From an uncultured Collinsella sp. (GTDB lineage Bacteria > Actinomycetota > Coriobacteriia > Coriobacteriales > Coriobacteriaceae), in NCBI GenBank assembly GCA_900541205.1, contig UQIV01000004.1, positions 1 through 64,000 on the forward strand: a DNA stretch of 64,000 nt, read 5' to 3'. The notes below the pieces were generated by a model. It saw only the letters and a list, made by a program, of their open reading frames with translations. It ran no database searches and was not told the DNA's origin. Position 1 is the stretch's first letter. Every line of letters begins with the position of its first letter. The position numbers and the translations under genes are program-made. Below are positions 24,101 to 31,590 of the stretch, piece after piece.

Positions 24101-25084
24101 TTACTTCACCTCGACGGGCTTGGCGCCGGGATAGCGGTCCTCAAAGTCCTGACGGTACTTGTTGCTGTTGGTTCCCGGCTCGTTGTCGCCTGCCAGCGGC
24201 GCCACGATTTCGTCCTTATGGTCCGCGGGCTTTGCGTACTTTAGGCTGATCTCCCAGGCATCGCAGATCGCATCGATGCGGTTGTCCAGGTCGTCATACA
24301 GGGCAACGATGTCTTTCCAAGAGCTGTAGTTCTTGGAGCTCGTCGGGACCTCCAGGTCCTCGACGATGTCGTAATACTGCTCGATGGTGTCCTCCGTGCG
24401 CTCGGCGACGTCGGCGAGATTTTGACGGGTGGTTCGATCCTCTTCCAGATAGTTGCCGTTGAAGTTCTGCGCGCAGCCACGGACCTGGCTGTCGAGATCT
24501 TCGAGCAGGTCGTAGTATTCGCTCAGTCGGCGGTAGAGGTTCTGCTCAGAGAGCGTTGCTTCGCCGCCATCCTCGTCGTCATCGTCATCATCGTCGTACA
24601 GGCTGTTGGGATCGCCGAGAGGCTTTAGGTCATCGTCGTCGACGTCATGGTGCAGCTTAGCTACCTCGGCAGTCGTCTGCGTGGCGGCGTTGTCGAAAGG
24701 CTTGATCGCAAAGAAAACGACCAGGGCGATGATGATCGCCACCAGCACAACGATAACGGCGATAAGCGGCCCTGTGCCGCTCTTTTTGGGAGTGGGGGTC
24801 TGTGGCGAAGCAGGCGCGTATGCGGGAGCCGGCTGCTGTTGGGGCGAGCCGCTCGCGACGGGTATGCGCTGCGTGGTCTCGACGGCCGCAGGGCTTGCGG
24901 CGGGGTCGGGGCGATAGGCGAGGGGGTCGTCCGCCTTGGCTTGCGGCGTATCGAGGGAACCGGTCTGCTCAAAAGCGGGCTGGCTATCGCTCGCGGTTGT
25001 TTGCTCAACGGGTGCACCGCACGAGGTGCAGAACTTGGCATTATCTGCAAGAAGCTTGCCGCACGAGGCGCAATACCGAGACAT
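24101..25084 (-). CDS. Zinc-ribbon, single-pass membrane protein of unknown function
   Basis: 327 aa. The ATG at 25084 has AAAGGAG upstream. The N-terminal double zinc ribbon CASCGKLLADNAKFCTSCG (CxxC-x12-CxxC) is followed by a Pro/Gln/Ala-rich linker of ~90 residues. One transmembrane helix (PLIAVIVVLVAIIIALVVFFA, ~115-135), an Asp-rich stretch (YDDDDDDDED) and a helical Glu/Asp/Tyr-rich extracytoplasmic part complete it. The layout (cytosolic zinc ribbon, TM, external helical domain) is common in Gram-positive 'zinc-ribbon domain-containing' proteins of unknown role. It lies between two copies of the same palindromic repeat. Confidence 0.85.
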   Translation of the reverse strand: MSRYCASCGKLLADNAKFCTSCGAPVEQTTASDSQPAFEQTGSLDTPQAKADDPLAYRPDPAASPAAVETTQRIPVASGSPQQQPAPAYAPASPQTPTPKKSGTGPLIAVIVVLVAIIIALVVFFAIKPFDNAATQTTAEVAKLHHDVDDDDLKPLGDPNSLYDDDDDDDEDGGEATLSEQNLYRRLSEYYDLLEDLDSQVRGCAQNFNGNYLEEDRTTRQNLADVAERTEDTIEQYYDIVEDLEVPTSSKNYSSWKDIVALYDDLDNRIDAICDAWEISLKYAKPADHKDEIVAPLAGDNEPGTNSNKYRQDFEDRYPGAKPVEVK

Positions 25085-25152
25085 TGCCACTCCTTTCGCC
25101 ACATTTCAATGCAATATGACGATTATACCCAGCACCCCAAATTCCCCTTCAT

Positions 25153-25221
25153 AAGTTGCGGTGAAATAGGGACTGTTTGGCGGTCTCAGAGCTTCAATCA
25201 GTCCCTATTTCACCGCAACTT
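25153..25221. repeat. Intact palindrome with 23-bp perfect arms, GGGAC core
   Basis: AAGTTGCGGTGAAATAGGGA plus CTG (25153-25175) is the exact reverse complement of 25199-25221. The 23-nt loop is not conserved relative to the first copy at 22713/24063. Confidence 0.85.
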
Positions 25222-25265
25222 TGGAAAGGCGCCTTTAGCCATTGGGGACGCACCGAGCACTGGGG

Positions 25266-25271
25266 TATCAT
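25266..25271 (+). promoter_or_regulatory. Likely -10 box (TATCAT) of the tmk operon
   Basis: GGGGTATCATGG lies 54 bp before the tmk start; the same GGGGTATCAT word precedes comF at 28870. Confidence 0.45.
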
Positions 25272-25324
25272 GGCTTGGTTGCTATAACTCGCATTTACGC
25301 GCCTTGTAGGAAGGGGCTGCGCCC

Positions 25325-26008
25325 ATGGCTTTTGAGCCCGCTCAACATAGCTTTATCACGCTCGAGGGCGTCGATGGCGCCGGCAAGTCCACGCAGGCGC
25401 GCCTGCTTGCCCGCGCTCTTGAACTCGCCGGCTACCAGGTTGTGAGCCTGCGCGAGCCGGGCGGTACCGCCATCAGCGAAAAGATCCGTGCTCTGCTGCT
25501 CGACCCCGCCAACACGGCGATGGGCGACACCTGCGAGCTGCTGCTCTACGAGGCAGCGCGTGCTCAGCTGGTGCACGAGGTCATCGCCCCCGCCCTTGCG
25601 GCCGGCAAGGTGGTCCTGTGCGACCGTTTCTACGATTCCACGACCTGCTATCAGGCGTTTGCCGATGGTCTCGACCGTCAGATGGTACGCGATGCCAACA
25701 ACCTGGCTGTCGCCGGTACGCATCCGGCGCTCACGCTCGTCTACCACATCACACCCGAGCAGGCGGCGCTACGCATGGCAGCCCGTGGCGCGGCAGATCG
25801 CATGGAGGCAAAAGGCATGACCTTCCAAGAGCGCGTCTACCAGGGATTTTGCGCCATTGCCGCCGAGGAACCAAACCGCGTAAAACTCATCGACGCCACT
25901 GCGACCGTCGAGGAAGTCTTCGAGAAGACGGTCGAGCAGATTCGCGCATACGGTCTCGACATTCCGCAAGACGCCGTCACCGCCGCGCTTGCCCAGGAGG
26001 CCGAGTAA
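25325..26008 (+). CDS. tmk: Thymidylate kinase (dTMP kinase)
   Basis: 227 aa P-loop kinase that converts dTMP to dTDP. P-loop LEGVDGAGKSTQARLLA, the DR(Y/F) motif in VLCDRFYDSTTCYQAFADG, the substrate loop REPGGTAISEKIRALLL, and the LID region RMAARGAADRMEAKG. GTAGGAAGGGGC is the ribosome site. It is the first gene of tmk-holB-ricT, an order common in Gram-positives; the next gene starts one base after its stop. Confidence 0.97.
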   Translation: MAFEPAQHSFITLEGVDGAGKSTQARLLARALELAGYQVVSLREPGGTAISEKIRALLLDPANTAMGDTCELLLYEAARAQLVHEVIAPALAAGKVVLCDRFYDSTTCYQAFADGLDRQMVRDANNLAVAGTHPALTLVYHITPEQAALRMAARGAADRMEAKGMTFQERVYQGFCAIAAEEPNRVKLIDATATVEEVFEKTVEQIRAYGLDIPQDAVTAALAQEAE

Positions 26009-26009
26009 C

Positions 26010-27137
26010 ATGGCCCCCGCTCAGGCAAGCCTGCTGGCCAAGCTCGACACCCAAGAGCGCGTGCGCGACTTTTTGACCAATGCCGTCGCCAGCGGTCGCG
26101 CATCGCACGCCTACCTGTTTTTGGGCGCGCCCGGCGCGGGCAAGCTCGACGCCGCGTGGGCGCTCGCCCAAGCCTTCCTGTGCGAGCAGGATGGCTGCGG
26201 CTCATGCGATAGCTGCGTGCGCGTCGCCCGCCATACGCACCCCGACGTGCACTATTACACGCCCGAGAGCGCCACGGGCTACCTCATCGCCCAGACCCGC
26301 GAGCTGCTCGACGACGTTCCGCTGGCGCCCATCCGTGCCAAGGCCAAGGTCTACATCATCGACCGTGCCGAGCAACTGCGCGCCAACACCGCCAACGCAC
26401 TGCTCAAAACACTCGAGGAGCCGCCCGAGGGCGTTATGTTCATCCTGCTGGGCACCTCGGCAGACGTGATGTTGCCCACCATCGTGAGCCGCTGCCAGTG
26501 CGTGCCGTTTCGGCTGGTATCGCCCGTCGTCGCCGCGCAGGCCGTGAGCCGCGCCACCGGTCAGGACCCTGCGCGTTGCCGCATGGCCGTCGCCGTAGCG
26601 GGAAGCCCCACGCGTGGCATCGAGTTCCTCAAGAGCGCCGAGCGCCAGGACGCCCGCCGTCAGATGGTTCGCGCCATCGATTCGCTTATCGCCGCCGACG
26701 AGGCCGACGTGCTCAGCCGCGCCAAGTCACTCATCGTCGCCGTTAAGGCGCCGCTCGCCGAGGTCAAGTCCACACAGGAAAAGGTGCTCGAGCAAAACGC
26801 CGACTACCTGTCGCGTGGAGCATTGAAGCAGCTTGAGGACCGCAACAAGCGCGAACTCAACGCGCGCGAGCGTTCGGGTATCATGGAAGCGCTGGCGAGC
26901 GCGCGGACGCTCATGCGCGATGTGCTGCTGACACTTCAGGACGAGGCAGCCGACGTGGTGAACGAAGACGCGTGCGACACGATCGGGCGGCTTGCCGCCG
27001 CGACCAATGTTGCGGGTGCCACACGGGCGCTCGAGGCAGTCGCGACCGCCGAGCGCAACATCGCTAGAAACGTTACTCCCCAGCTGGCCATCGAGGTCAT
27101 GCTGTTCGATATCAGGAAGGCACTGAAATGCCGTTAG
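26010..27137 (+). CDS. holB: DNA polymerase III delta' subunit (HolB-like clamp-loader protein)
   Basis: 375 aa AAA+ protein. HAYLFLGAPGAGKLDAAW is a P-loop without the usual Ser/Thr after Lys, as expected for a delta'-type subunit that does not hydrolyse ATP. The four-Cys zinc module is CEQDGCGSCDSC. NALLKTLEEPPEGVMFIL and the SRC motif TIVSRCQCVPF are typical. The ATG at 26010 follows CAGGAGGCCGAGTAAC, so the ribosome site lies inside the tmk end. It overlaps ricT by ten bases. Confidence 0.93.
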   Translation: MAPAQASLLAKLDTQERVRDFLTNAVASGRASHAYLFLGAPGAGKLDAAWALAQAFLCEQDGCGSCDSCVRVARHTHPDVHYYTPESATGYLIAQTRELLDDVPLAPIRAKAKVYIIDRAEQLRANTANALLKTLEEPPEGVMFILLGTSADVMLPTIVSRCQCVPFRLVSPVVAAQAVSRATGQDPARCRMAVAVAGSPTRGIEFLKSAERQDARRQMVRAIDSLIAADEADVLSRAKSLIVAVKAPLAEVKSTQEKVLEQNADYLSRGALKQLEDRNKRELNARERSGIMEALASARTLMRDVLLTLQDEAADVVNEDACDTIGRLAAATNVAGATRALEAVATAERNIARNVTPQLAIEVMLFDIRKALKCR

Positions 27138-28828
27138 TCGTACCCGTTAAGTTTACCTACGCCTCGCGCGACCTGTGGTTCGATCCGCAGGATCTGGATA
27201 TCCTCGAGGCCGATTATGCCATTTGCTCTACCGAGCGCGGAACCGAGATCGGCCTGGTTACGGCCGATCCCTTCGAGGTGCCGCAAGACGAGATCGGTCA
27301 GCCGCTCAAGCCCGTGCTGCGCGTGGCGAGCGACATCGACCTGCAGCTTGCCGACGATCTGGCCATTCAGGGCGACGAGGCCATGGTCGACTTCCGCCGC
27401 CTGGTCAAGGAGCTCGACCTCGAGATGAAGCCGGTGGGCGTCGAGTACCTGTTTGGCGGCGAGAAGGCCGTGTTCTACTTTGCGGCCGAGGAGCGCGTCG
27501 ATTTTCGCCAGCTCGTCAAGGATCTGTCCTCGACGCTGCACATTCGCGTCGACATGCGCCAGATCGGTGTGCGCGACGAGACCCGCCTGGTGGGCGGCTA
27601 TGCCCAGTGCGGCCAGGAGCTCTGCTGCACGCGCTTTGGCGGACAGTTTGAGCCGGTTTCGATCCGCATGGCAAAAGAGCAAGACCTGCCGCTCAATTCC
27701 TCCAAGATCAGCGGCGTGTGCGGTCGTCTGATGTGCTGCCTGCGCTATGAGTTCGAGGCGTACAAGGACTTTAAGAGCCGTGCGCCCAAAAAGAAGACGC
27801 TCATCGATACGCCGCTTGGCAAGGCGCGTATCCAGGAGTATGACACGCCGCGTGAGCAGCTGGTGCTGCGCCTGGAGAACGGCAAAGTCTTTAAGGTCAA
27901 CCTAGCCGATATGACGTGCTCGGAGGGCTGCAAAAAGAAGGCCGCCGAGCAGGGCTGCAACTGCCGCCCCGACTGCGTGACGCGCGACGTGCTCGAGCGC
28001 ATCGAGTCGCCCGAGATGCGCCTGGCGCTCATGGAGCTCGATCGCGAAAACGGCGTCGATGTGGGCGATGGCCTGTCGAGTGCCGACCGTCTGGCCGGCA
28101 CGTCGATGCCCAAGCGCCGTCGTCGCGATGCTGAATCCGATGCTCGCGCCGGTCAGGGTCAGGGCGAGGGCCGTGGCCGCGGAAAAGGCCGCGGTAAGGC
28201 CGAGACACCCGAGGCCGAGGGGGCGGCCGATGGCCGTCGCCGTCGCAAGCGCGCGGGCTCGGGCGATGCTACCGAGGTTGCAGCCGCGGGCAAGAACGCC
28301 TCTCGCGAGCGCGAGGTTCAGCAGCCCCAGCAGCAGAATCGCGGCGGCGGCATGAACCCCACACGTCGCCGCCGCCGTCATCTGTCGAGCGAGGAGCGCG
28401 AGGACGCCTTCCGCGCCGCAGCTGCTCGCGAGGCCGGTGCCGCTTCCAAGGGCGCCTCGGCCTCCGATGCGCCTGTCGACAAGAGCGGCAAGTCACGTGG
28501 CGAGGAGGAGCGCGCGCCGCGTCCGCGCCGTCGCCATTCCTCGGGCGCGCAACAGAAGCCCTCAGTGCCCTCCGTGGCCGATCAGGTCTCGGATGGCGAG
28601 GTCAAGGTCACGCGCCGTCGTCCCGGGGATGGCGGGGGAGCGGCTGCCAAGGCTTCGCGTGGCGCCGCTCGCGACGAGCGCGAGCCGCGCGAGAATCGCG
28701 GTGGCGAGGGCTCGGCCGACCAGGGTCAAAAGCGCCGTCGCCGTCGTCGTTCCCGCAAGCCGCGCCAGGATGGTGGCGAGGGCTCGACCCCGTCTTCGTC
28801 CGCACCACAACCGCCCGCCGGCGAATAA
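27128..28828 (+). CDS. ricT: PSP1-domain protein RicT (YaaT) with a long Arg-rich tail
   Basis: 566 aa. Residues ~1-275 are the PSP1/RicT domain, with the cysteines that in the Bacillus Ric (RicAFT) complex bind iron-sulfur clusters: QCGQELCCTRFGG, GVCGRLMCCLRYE, and CSEGCKKKAAEQGCNCRPDC. That complex promotes mRNA processing by RNase Y. The second half (~290-566) is disordered and Arg/Gly/Ala-rich (RRRRDAES, GRGRGKGRGKAE, RRRRRHLSSEERE, QKRRRRRRSRKPRQ). It resembles RNA-binding tails of RNase E-type proteins and is absent from the ~275-aa Bacillus protein. RicA and RicF are not nearby. It is translationally coupled to holB. Confidence 0.9.
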   Translation: MPLVVPVKFTYASRDLWFDPQDLDILEADYAICSTERGTEIGLVTADPFEVPQDEIGQPLKPVLRVASDIDLQLADDLAIQGDEAMVDFRRLVKELDLEMKPVGVEYLFGGEKAVFYFAAEERVDFRQLVKDLSSTLHIRVDMRQIGVRDETRLVGGYAQCGQELCCTRFGGQFEPVSIRMAKEQDLPLNSSKISGVCGRLMCCLRYEFEAYKDFKSRAPKKKTLIDTPLGKARIQEYDTPREQLVLRLENGKVFKVNLADMTCSEGCKKKAAEQGCNCRPDCVTRDVLERIESPEMRLALMELDRENGVDVGDGLSSADRLAGTSMPKRRRRDAESDARAGQGQGEGRGRGKGRGKAETPEAEGAADGRRRRKRAGSGDATEVAAAGKNASREREVQQPQQQNRGGGMNPTRRRRRHLSSEEREDAFRAAAAREAGAASKGASASDAPVDKSGKSRGEEERAPRPRRRHSSGAQQKPSVPSVADQVSDGEVKVTRRRPGDGGGAAAKASRGAARDEREPRENRGGEGSADQGQKRRRRRRSRKPRQDGGEGSTPSSSAPQPPAGE

Positions 28829-28891
28829 CGCCCGCGAGCGGATTTAACCTGCCTTGCCCCGAGCGCATCGGGGTATCATAGCGCCGAATCA

Positions 28892-28927
28892 ACAACCCTC
28901 CCTGCGATCGAGCGTAGGGAGGGTTGT
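28892..28927 (+). promoter_or_regulatory. Hairpin enclosing the comF ribosome-binding site
   Basis: ACAACCCTCCCT (28892-28903) is the exact complement of AGGGAGGGTTGT (28916-28927). The AGGGAGGG is the Shine-Dalgarno sequence of comF (TTG at 28931). A TATCAT -10 box at 28874-28879 puts the transcript start near 28886, so the hairpin is at the very 5' end of the mRNA. Confidence 0.7.
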
Positions 28928-28930
28928 GTC

Positions 28931-29737
28931 TTGAAGAGCCATCTGAACATATTGAGCCGTCTGCAGAGTGCCGGTGCCCTACCGTTTTCGGACGAATTGC
29001 TACCGTTTGCCGAGCGCGCGACGTACGAGGCGCTCGAGGCATTGTCGCCAACACGATGTACCGGCTGCGAGCGCGCCGGTGCGCTTATTTGCCAAGACTG
29101 CCTGGCCGCGCTCACGCTCATCGACCCACGTCATAGCTGCACCCGATGTGGCGCCCCGTTTGGGGATTTGCTGTGCACTGAGTGTTCGGTCGAGGGCACG
29201 TCTTCGGCAATGGCGGAGGCGCTCGACCGCTGCCTGGCGTGCGCCGTCTATGCGCATCCGCTGCCGCGTATCATTAAAGCGTACAAGGATGCGGGCGAGC
29301 GACGTCTGGCTCCGTATCTGGCGGAGCTGCTCTACGACACCGCCCTGCATGCCCAGGTCGTAGCGCCCGATCGCTATGGAGGTGTGCTGTCCGGTGCGGA
29401 TGCGGTGGTGTTTGTGCCTGCGACGGCGGCAGCGTTTCGGCGGCGTGGTTTTGATCATATGGAGGCTATTGCGCGTCCATTTTGCGAGCTGTCGGGTGTT
29501 CCCCTGCTCGATGCTCTCGTCAAGTACGGGCATGGCGACCAGCGTGAACTCGGTCGTGAAGAACGCCGTGAACGCGCCCGAGGCATGTATGAGACCGTTG
29601 AGGACGTGCAGGGCAAGCGCCTGCTGCTTATCGACGACGTTATCACTACGGGTGCGACGATGGCCGCGGCTTCGGCGGAACTCAAGCGCGCCGGCGCTGC
29701 GGCCGTTGATGGCCTCGCTATCGCACGCGTTTGGTAG
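28931..29737 (+). CDS. comF: ComF-family phosphoribosyltransferase-like protein
   Basis: 268 aa, TTG start. An N-terminal zinc finger is built from CTGCERAG...CQDC and CTRCGAPFGDLLCTEC. The C-terminal PRTase domain has the PRPP signature LLLIDDVITTGATM. ComFC proteins take part in DNA uptake and recombination in competent bacteria and handle single-stranded DNA in others; no other competence gene is in view. The Shine-Dalgarno sequence lies inside a 12-bp hairpin. comFC genes are one of the known neighbours of raiA-motif RNAs, and a candidate RNA follows 1.5 kb downstream. Confidence 0.92.
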   Translation: MKSHLNILSRLQSAGALPFSDELLPFAERATYEALEALSPTRCTGCERAGALICQDCLAALTLIDPRHSCTRCGAPFGDLLCTECSVEGTSSAMAEALDRCLACAVYAHPLPRIIKAYKDAGERRLAPYLAELLYDTALHAQVVAPDRYGGVLSGADAVVFVPATAAAFRRRGFDHMEAIARPFCELSGVPLLDALVKYGHGDQRELGREERRERARGMYETVEDVQGKRLLLIDDVITTGATMAAASAELKRAGAAAVDGLAIARVW

Positions 29738-29748
29738 GGGTGGTTCAG

Positions 29749-30858
29749 ATGGCAATAAAGATCGGGCAGCGTGGCAAGCCTGCAAGCGAGCAGCTGGCTG
29801 CTTCCGTAATTTTGACGGGTGCCTCGGCGCTGCGCATGATGCGCGCCGAGCGCCGGCAGATGGGCTACATAAGCTGGAAGGATCTTAATCCCGATGAAGA
29901 GCGCCGTGTGCTGCGCACGTCGTCGCCCTCGACCGAGGACATCTATCTTCCCGATTTGGTGCGGATTGGGGCCGCAAGCGGCGAGGTGCAAGAGGATTTG
30001 TGCTTGCTGGTAGGATCTGCAGCGCAGCGCCGCCGTATTCTTGGCGTGAGCTGGTCCGTATGCTCCGAGTTGCCCGCCGGCTCGATTCTGGAGGTGGAGC
30101 CGGGGGTGTACAGCTTGTCTCCCGAGGCCCTCTGCGTAGCCGTTGCGCGCGAAGTCGGCTGTATCCAGGCGTTTGCCCTGGCCCAGGAACTATGCTCTAA
30201 GATTTCGCTGAGTGACCGCGGGAAGTATCTGCCTCCCTACACCTCGCCCGTTACGAATAAACTTGCAAAGGACAAGGACCAGCCAGCAGACGTGGGCTAC
30301 TTTGAGGTTGAGCCGGTGCTGACGCCCGATCGTCTGACAGATTACCTCGCGGCATGCAAGGGGAGTGCGGCCAAACAACTGCGGAGGGTGTGTCCCTATC
30401 TGTCGGAAAACCTGCGCTCACCCATGGAGTGCATCATGCTCGCTCTGTTTTCGCTTCCGTTTTCCTATGGCGGATTTGCCTGCGGTCCCTTTAAGACCGA
30501 CTACAAGATCGAGTTCGATGACCGCGCGCAGGCAATCTCGGGGATGCCGCATGCAGTTTGCGATGCATATCAGGAGGCGGCCCGGTTTGACCTGGAATAC
30601 AACGGTGAGCTGGGCCATTCCTCCCGGAGGGGACGTATCCATGATGAAAAACGCAACACGGGCTTGATTACTATGGGAATCGAGGTCGCGACGGTCAACA
30701 ACGAAATGCTCTGTGACATGGAAGCGATGGAAGCACTCGCATGGCGCATGCACCAGCGTATGCGAAAGCGGTACCGGAATCGTGTCGATGCCCGCAGGAA
30801 GAAGCAAGAGGCGTTGCTTAACACGCTGCGGGCGTGTTTTGGGCTTAAGCCGGTCTAA
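29749..30858 (+). CDS. Hypothetical protein with a possible PD-(D/E)xK (Vsr/DUF559-like) nuclease fold
   Basis: 369 aa. The ATG at 29749 has GGTAGGGG upstream and lies 11 bp after comF. The C-terminal part reads ARFDLEYNGELGH...RIHDEKRNTGLITMGIEV. It has the spacing of the actinobacterial DUF559/Vsr-like pattern (D-x-E-x-(D/N)G-x(n)-H...R-x-x-D-x-x-R-(N)-x-x-L-x-x-x-G-x-x-V). The middle part (ILGVSWSVCSELPAGSILEVEPGVYSLS) recalls AbiEi-like proteins that sit before such domains. A basic C-terminus follows. The match is by eye; the usual Asp of the motif is Asn here, so catalysis is doubtful. Confidence 0.55.
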   Translation: MAIKIGQRGKPASEQLAASVILTGASALRMMRAERRQMGYISWKDLNPDEERRVLRTSSPSTEDIYLPDLVRIGAASGEVQEDLCLLVGSAAQRRRILGVSWSVCSELPAGSILEVEPGVYSLSPEALCVAVAREVGCIQAFALAQELCSKISLSDRGKYLPPYTSPVTNKLAKDKDQPADVGYFEVEPVLTPDRLTDYLAACKGSAAKQLRRVCPYLSENLRSPMECIMLALFSLPFSYGGFACGPFKTDYKIEFDDRAQAISGMPHAVCDAYQEAARFDLEYNGELGHSSRRGRIHDEKRNTGLITMGIEVATVNNEMLCDMEAMEALAWRMHQRMRKRYRNRVDARRKKQEALLNTLRACFGLKPV

Positions 30859-30896
30859 TTCGCGTCGAAAATAGAGGGTTAATCATATGCCCTGGC

Positions 30897-31105
30897 CAAA
30901 ATATGGCAAATATGAGTACTGTCACTAAATCAGTAACAGCAAAATCAAGGAATTTAGGACTCGGAGGCGGCGTAAAGTAAGAAGATAATAAACAAATGTA
31001 GAATAACTAAGCATCAGGTTGGCGACACTGAGCGCAAAATCTGTCCGAGAGGCCAAAATTGCCTGTTACTAAATTGGTGGCAGTACTCATATTTGCCATA
31101 TTTTG
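30897..31105. repeat. MITE-like element: 209 bp with ~43-bp inverted-repeat arms
   Basis: CAAAATATGGCAAATATGAG plus TACTG (30897-30921) is the exact reverse complement of 31081-31105. The match continues imperfectly to CAGTAACAG (30931-30939) against CTGTTACT (31063-31070). The 120-bp middle is AT-rich, unlike the surroundings, and carries no gene. A word GCAAAATCTGT occurs inside (~31034) and again at ~31192. Confidence 0.75.
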
Positions 31106-31108
31106 ACC

Positions 31109-31162
31109 GGGGCACCCTAAGAAGGGCGCCCCGGAGCTCCCCGTAGGGGAGCTCCGGGCTTC
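31109..31162 (+). terminator. Two strong hairpins before the RNA promoter
   Basis: GGGGCACCCT/AGGGCGCCCC, then CCCGGAGCTCCCC/GGGGAGCTCCGGG with a GTA loop. There is no T-run. They insulate the upstream genes from the strong promoter at 31231. Confidence 0.5.
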
Positions 31163-31230
31163 ATAGGGGCACGAATAGCCCACTCCGACCTGCAAAATCT
31201 GTGCGCACGATGCGAATGACGCCCTTAACC

Positions 31231-31259
31231 TTAAACTTTAGCTTGAACTTAGCTATAAT
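31231..31259 (+). promoter_or_regulatory. Near-consensus sigma-70 promoter of the structured RNA
   Basis: TTAAAC (31231-31236), 17 bp, then TATAAT (31254-31259), the only perfect -10 near a non-coding region here apart from the one before agaS. Predicted transcription start is about 31266. Confidence 0.8.
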
Positions 31260-31265
31260 GCGCTA

Positions 31266-31535
31266 CGTTCCTACCAGGCTGTGGTTGCGGACGGACGAAA
31301 TGCCCGTCCTAGTCCAAGACAGACGCGGTCAAAGGGATCCACGTAAGCGACCGCGTGCGCGCGGCGCGATCATGGCGCGTCCTAGATGTAAGCCGCACCG
31401 TCCGTTCTACTTTCTTTGGGGCAATACCGCCTCGCGGGCGAGCGGGTCAGTCGTGAAGGTGGCTGCGGCCTCCCGAGCAAACACCCCGGTGCGCAAGTGT
31501 GGGGTCAAATACCAGGTCAGCTGGTGGGAACAACC
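31266..31535 (+). ncRNA. Structured non-coding RNA, about 265-270 nt; candidate raiA-motif RNA
   Basis: It begins at the predicted start of a near-consensus promoter. The first transcribed bases GTTCCTACCAG (31267-31277) pair over 11 bp with CTGGTGGGAAC (31521-31531), a closing helix spanning the whole RNA. Inner helices: GGACGG/CCGTCC (31289-31309), ACGCGGTC/GACCGCGT (31323-31330 with 31349-31356) around the loop AAAGGGATCCACGTAAGC, a CTCG/CGAG hairpin (~31431-31442) and ACCCC/GGGGT (~31482-31505). No convincing reading frame starts here. raiA-motif RNAs of Actinobacteria and Firmicutes occur between comFC and raiA genes. Here comF lies 1.5 kb upstream and the raiA homolog hpf 1.4 kb downstream. 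The identity is inferred from promoter, structure and context; I could not compare with the Rfam model. Confidence 0.6.
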
Positions 31536-31590
31536 CGATATTCCGCGCAACGCACGGATCGTATACGACACAGAAGGCAGGGTAGTGGAC

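Noticed and set aside
31266..31535. RNase P RNA, tmRNA, SRP RNA or a T-box leader
   Set aside because: Lacks the GAGGAAAGUCC and ACAGAA core of RNase P, the tRNA-like ends of tmRNA, the GGAAGGAAGCAG of SRP RNA, and the T-box GGUGGNACCGCG; a short ACCAGGTCAG match to SRP RNA is coincidental.
31201..31590. Upstream extension of the lipoprotein gene (open frame from about 31201)
   Set aside because: The region follows a near-consensus promoter and folds into a closed RNA; the lipoprotein signal peptide starts cleanly at 31591, and the extension has no protein-family feature.
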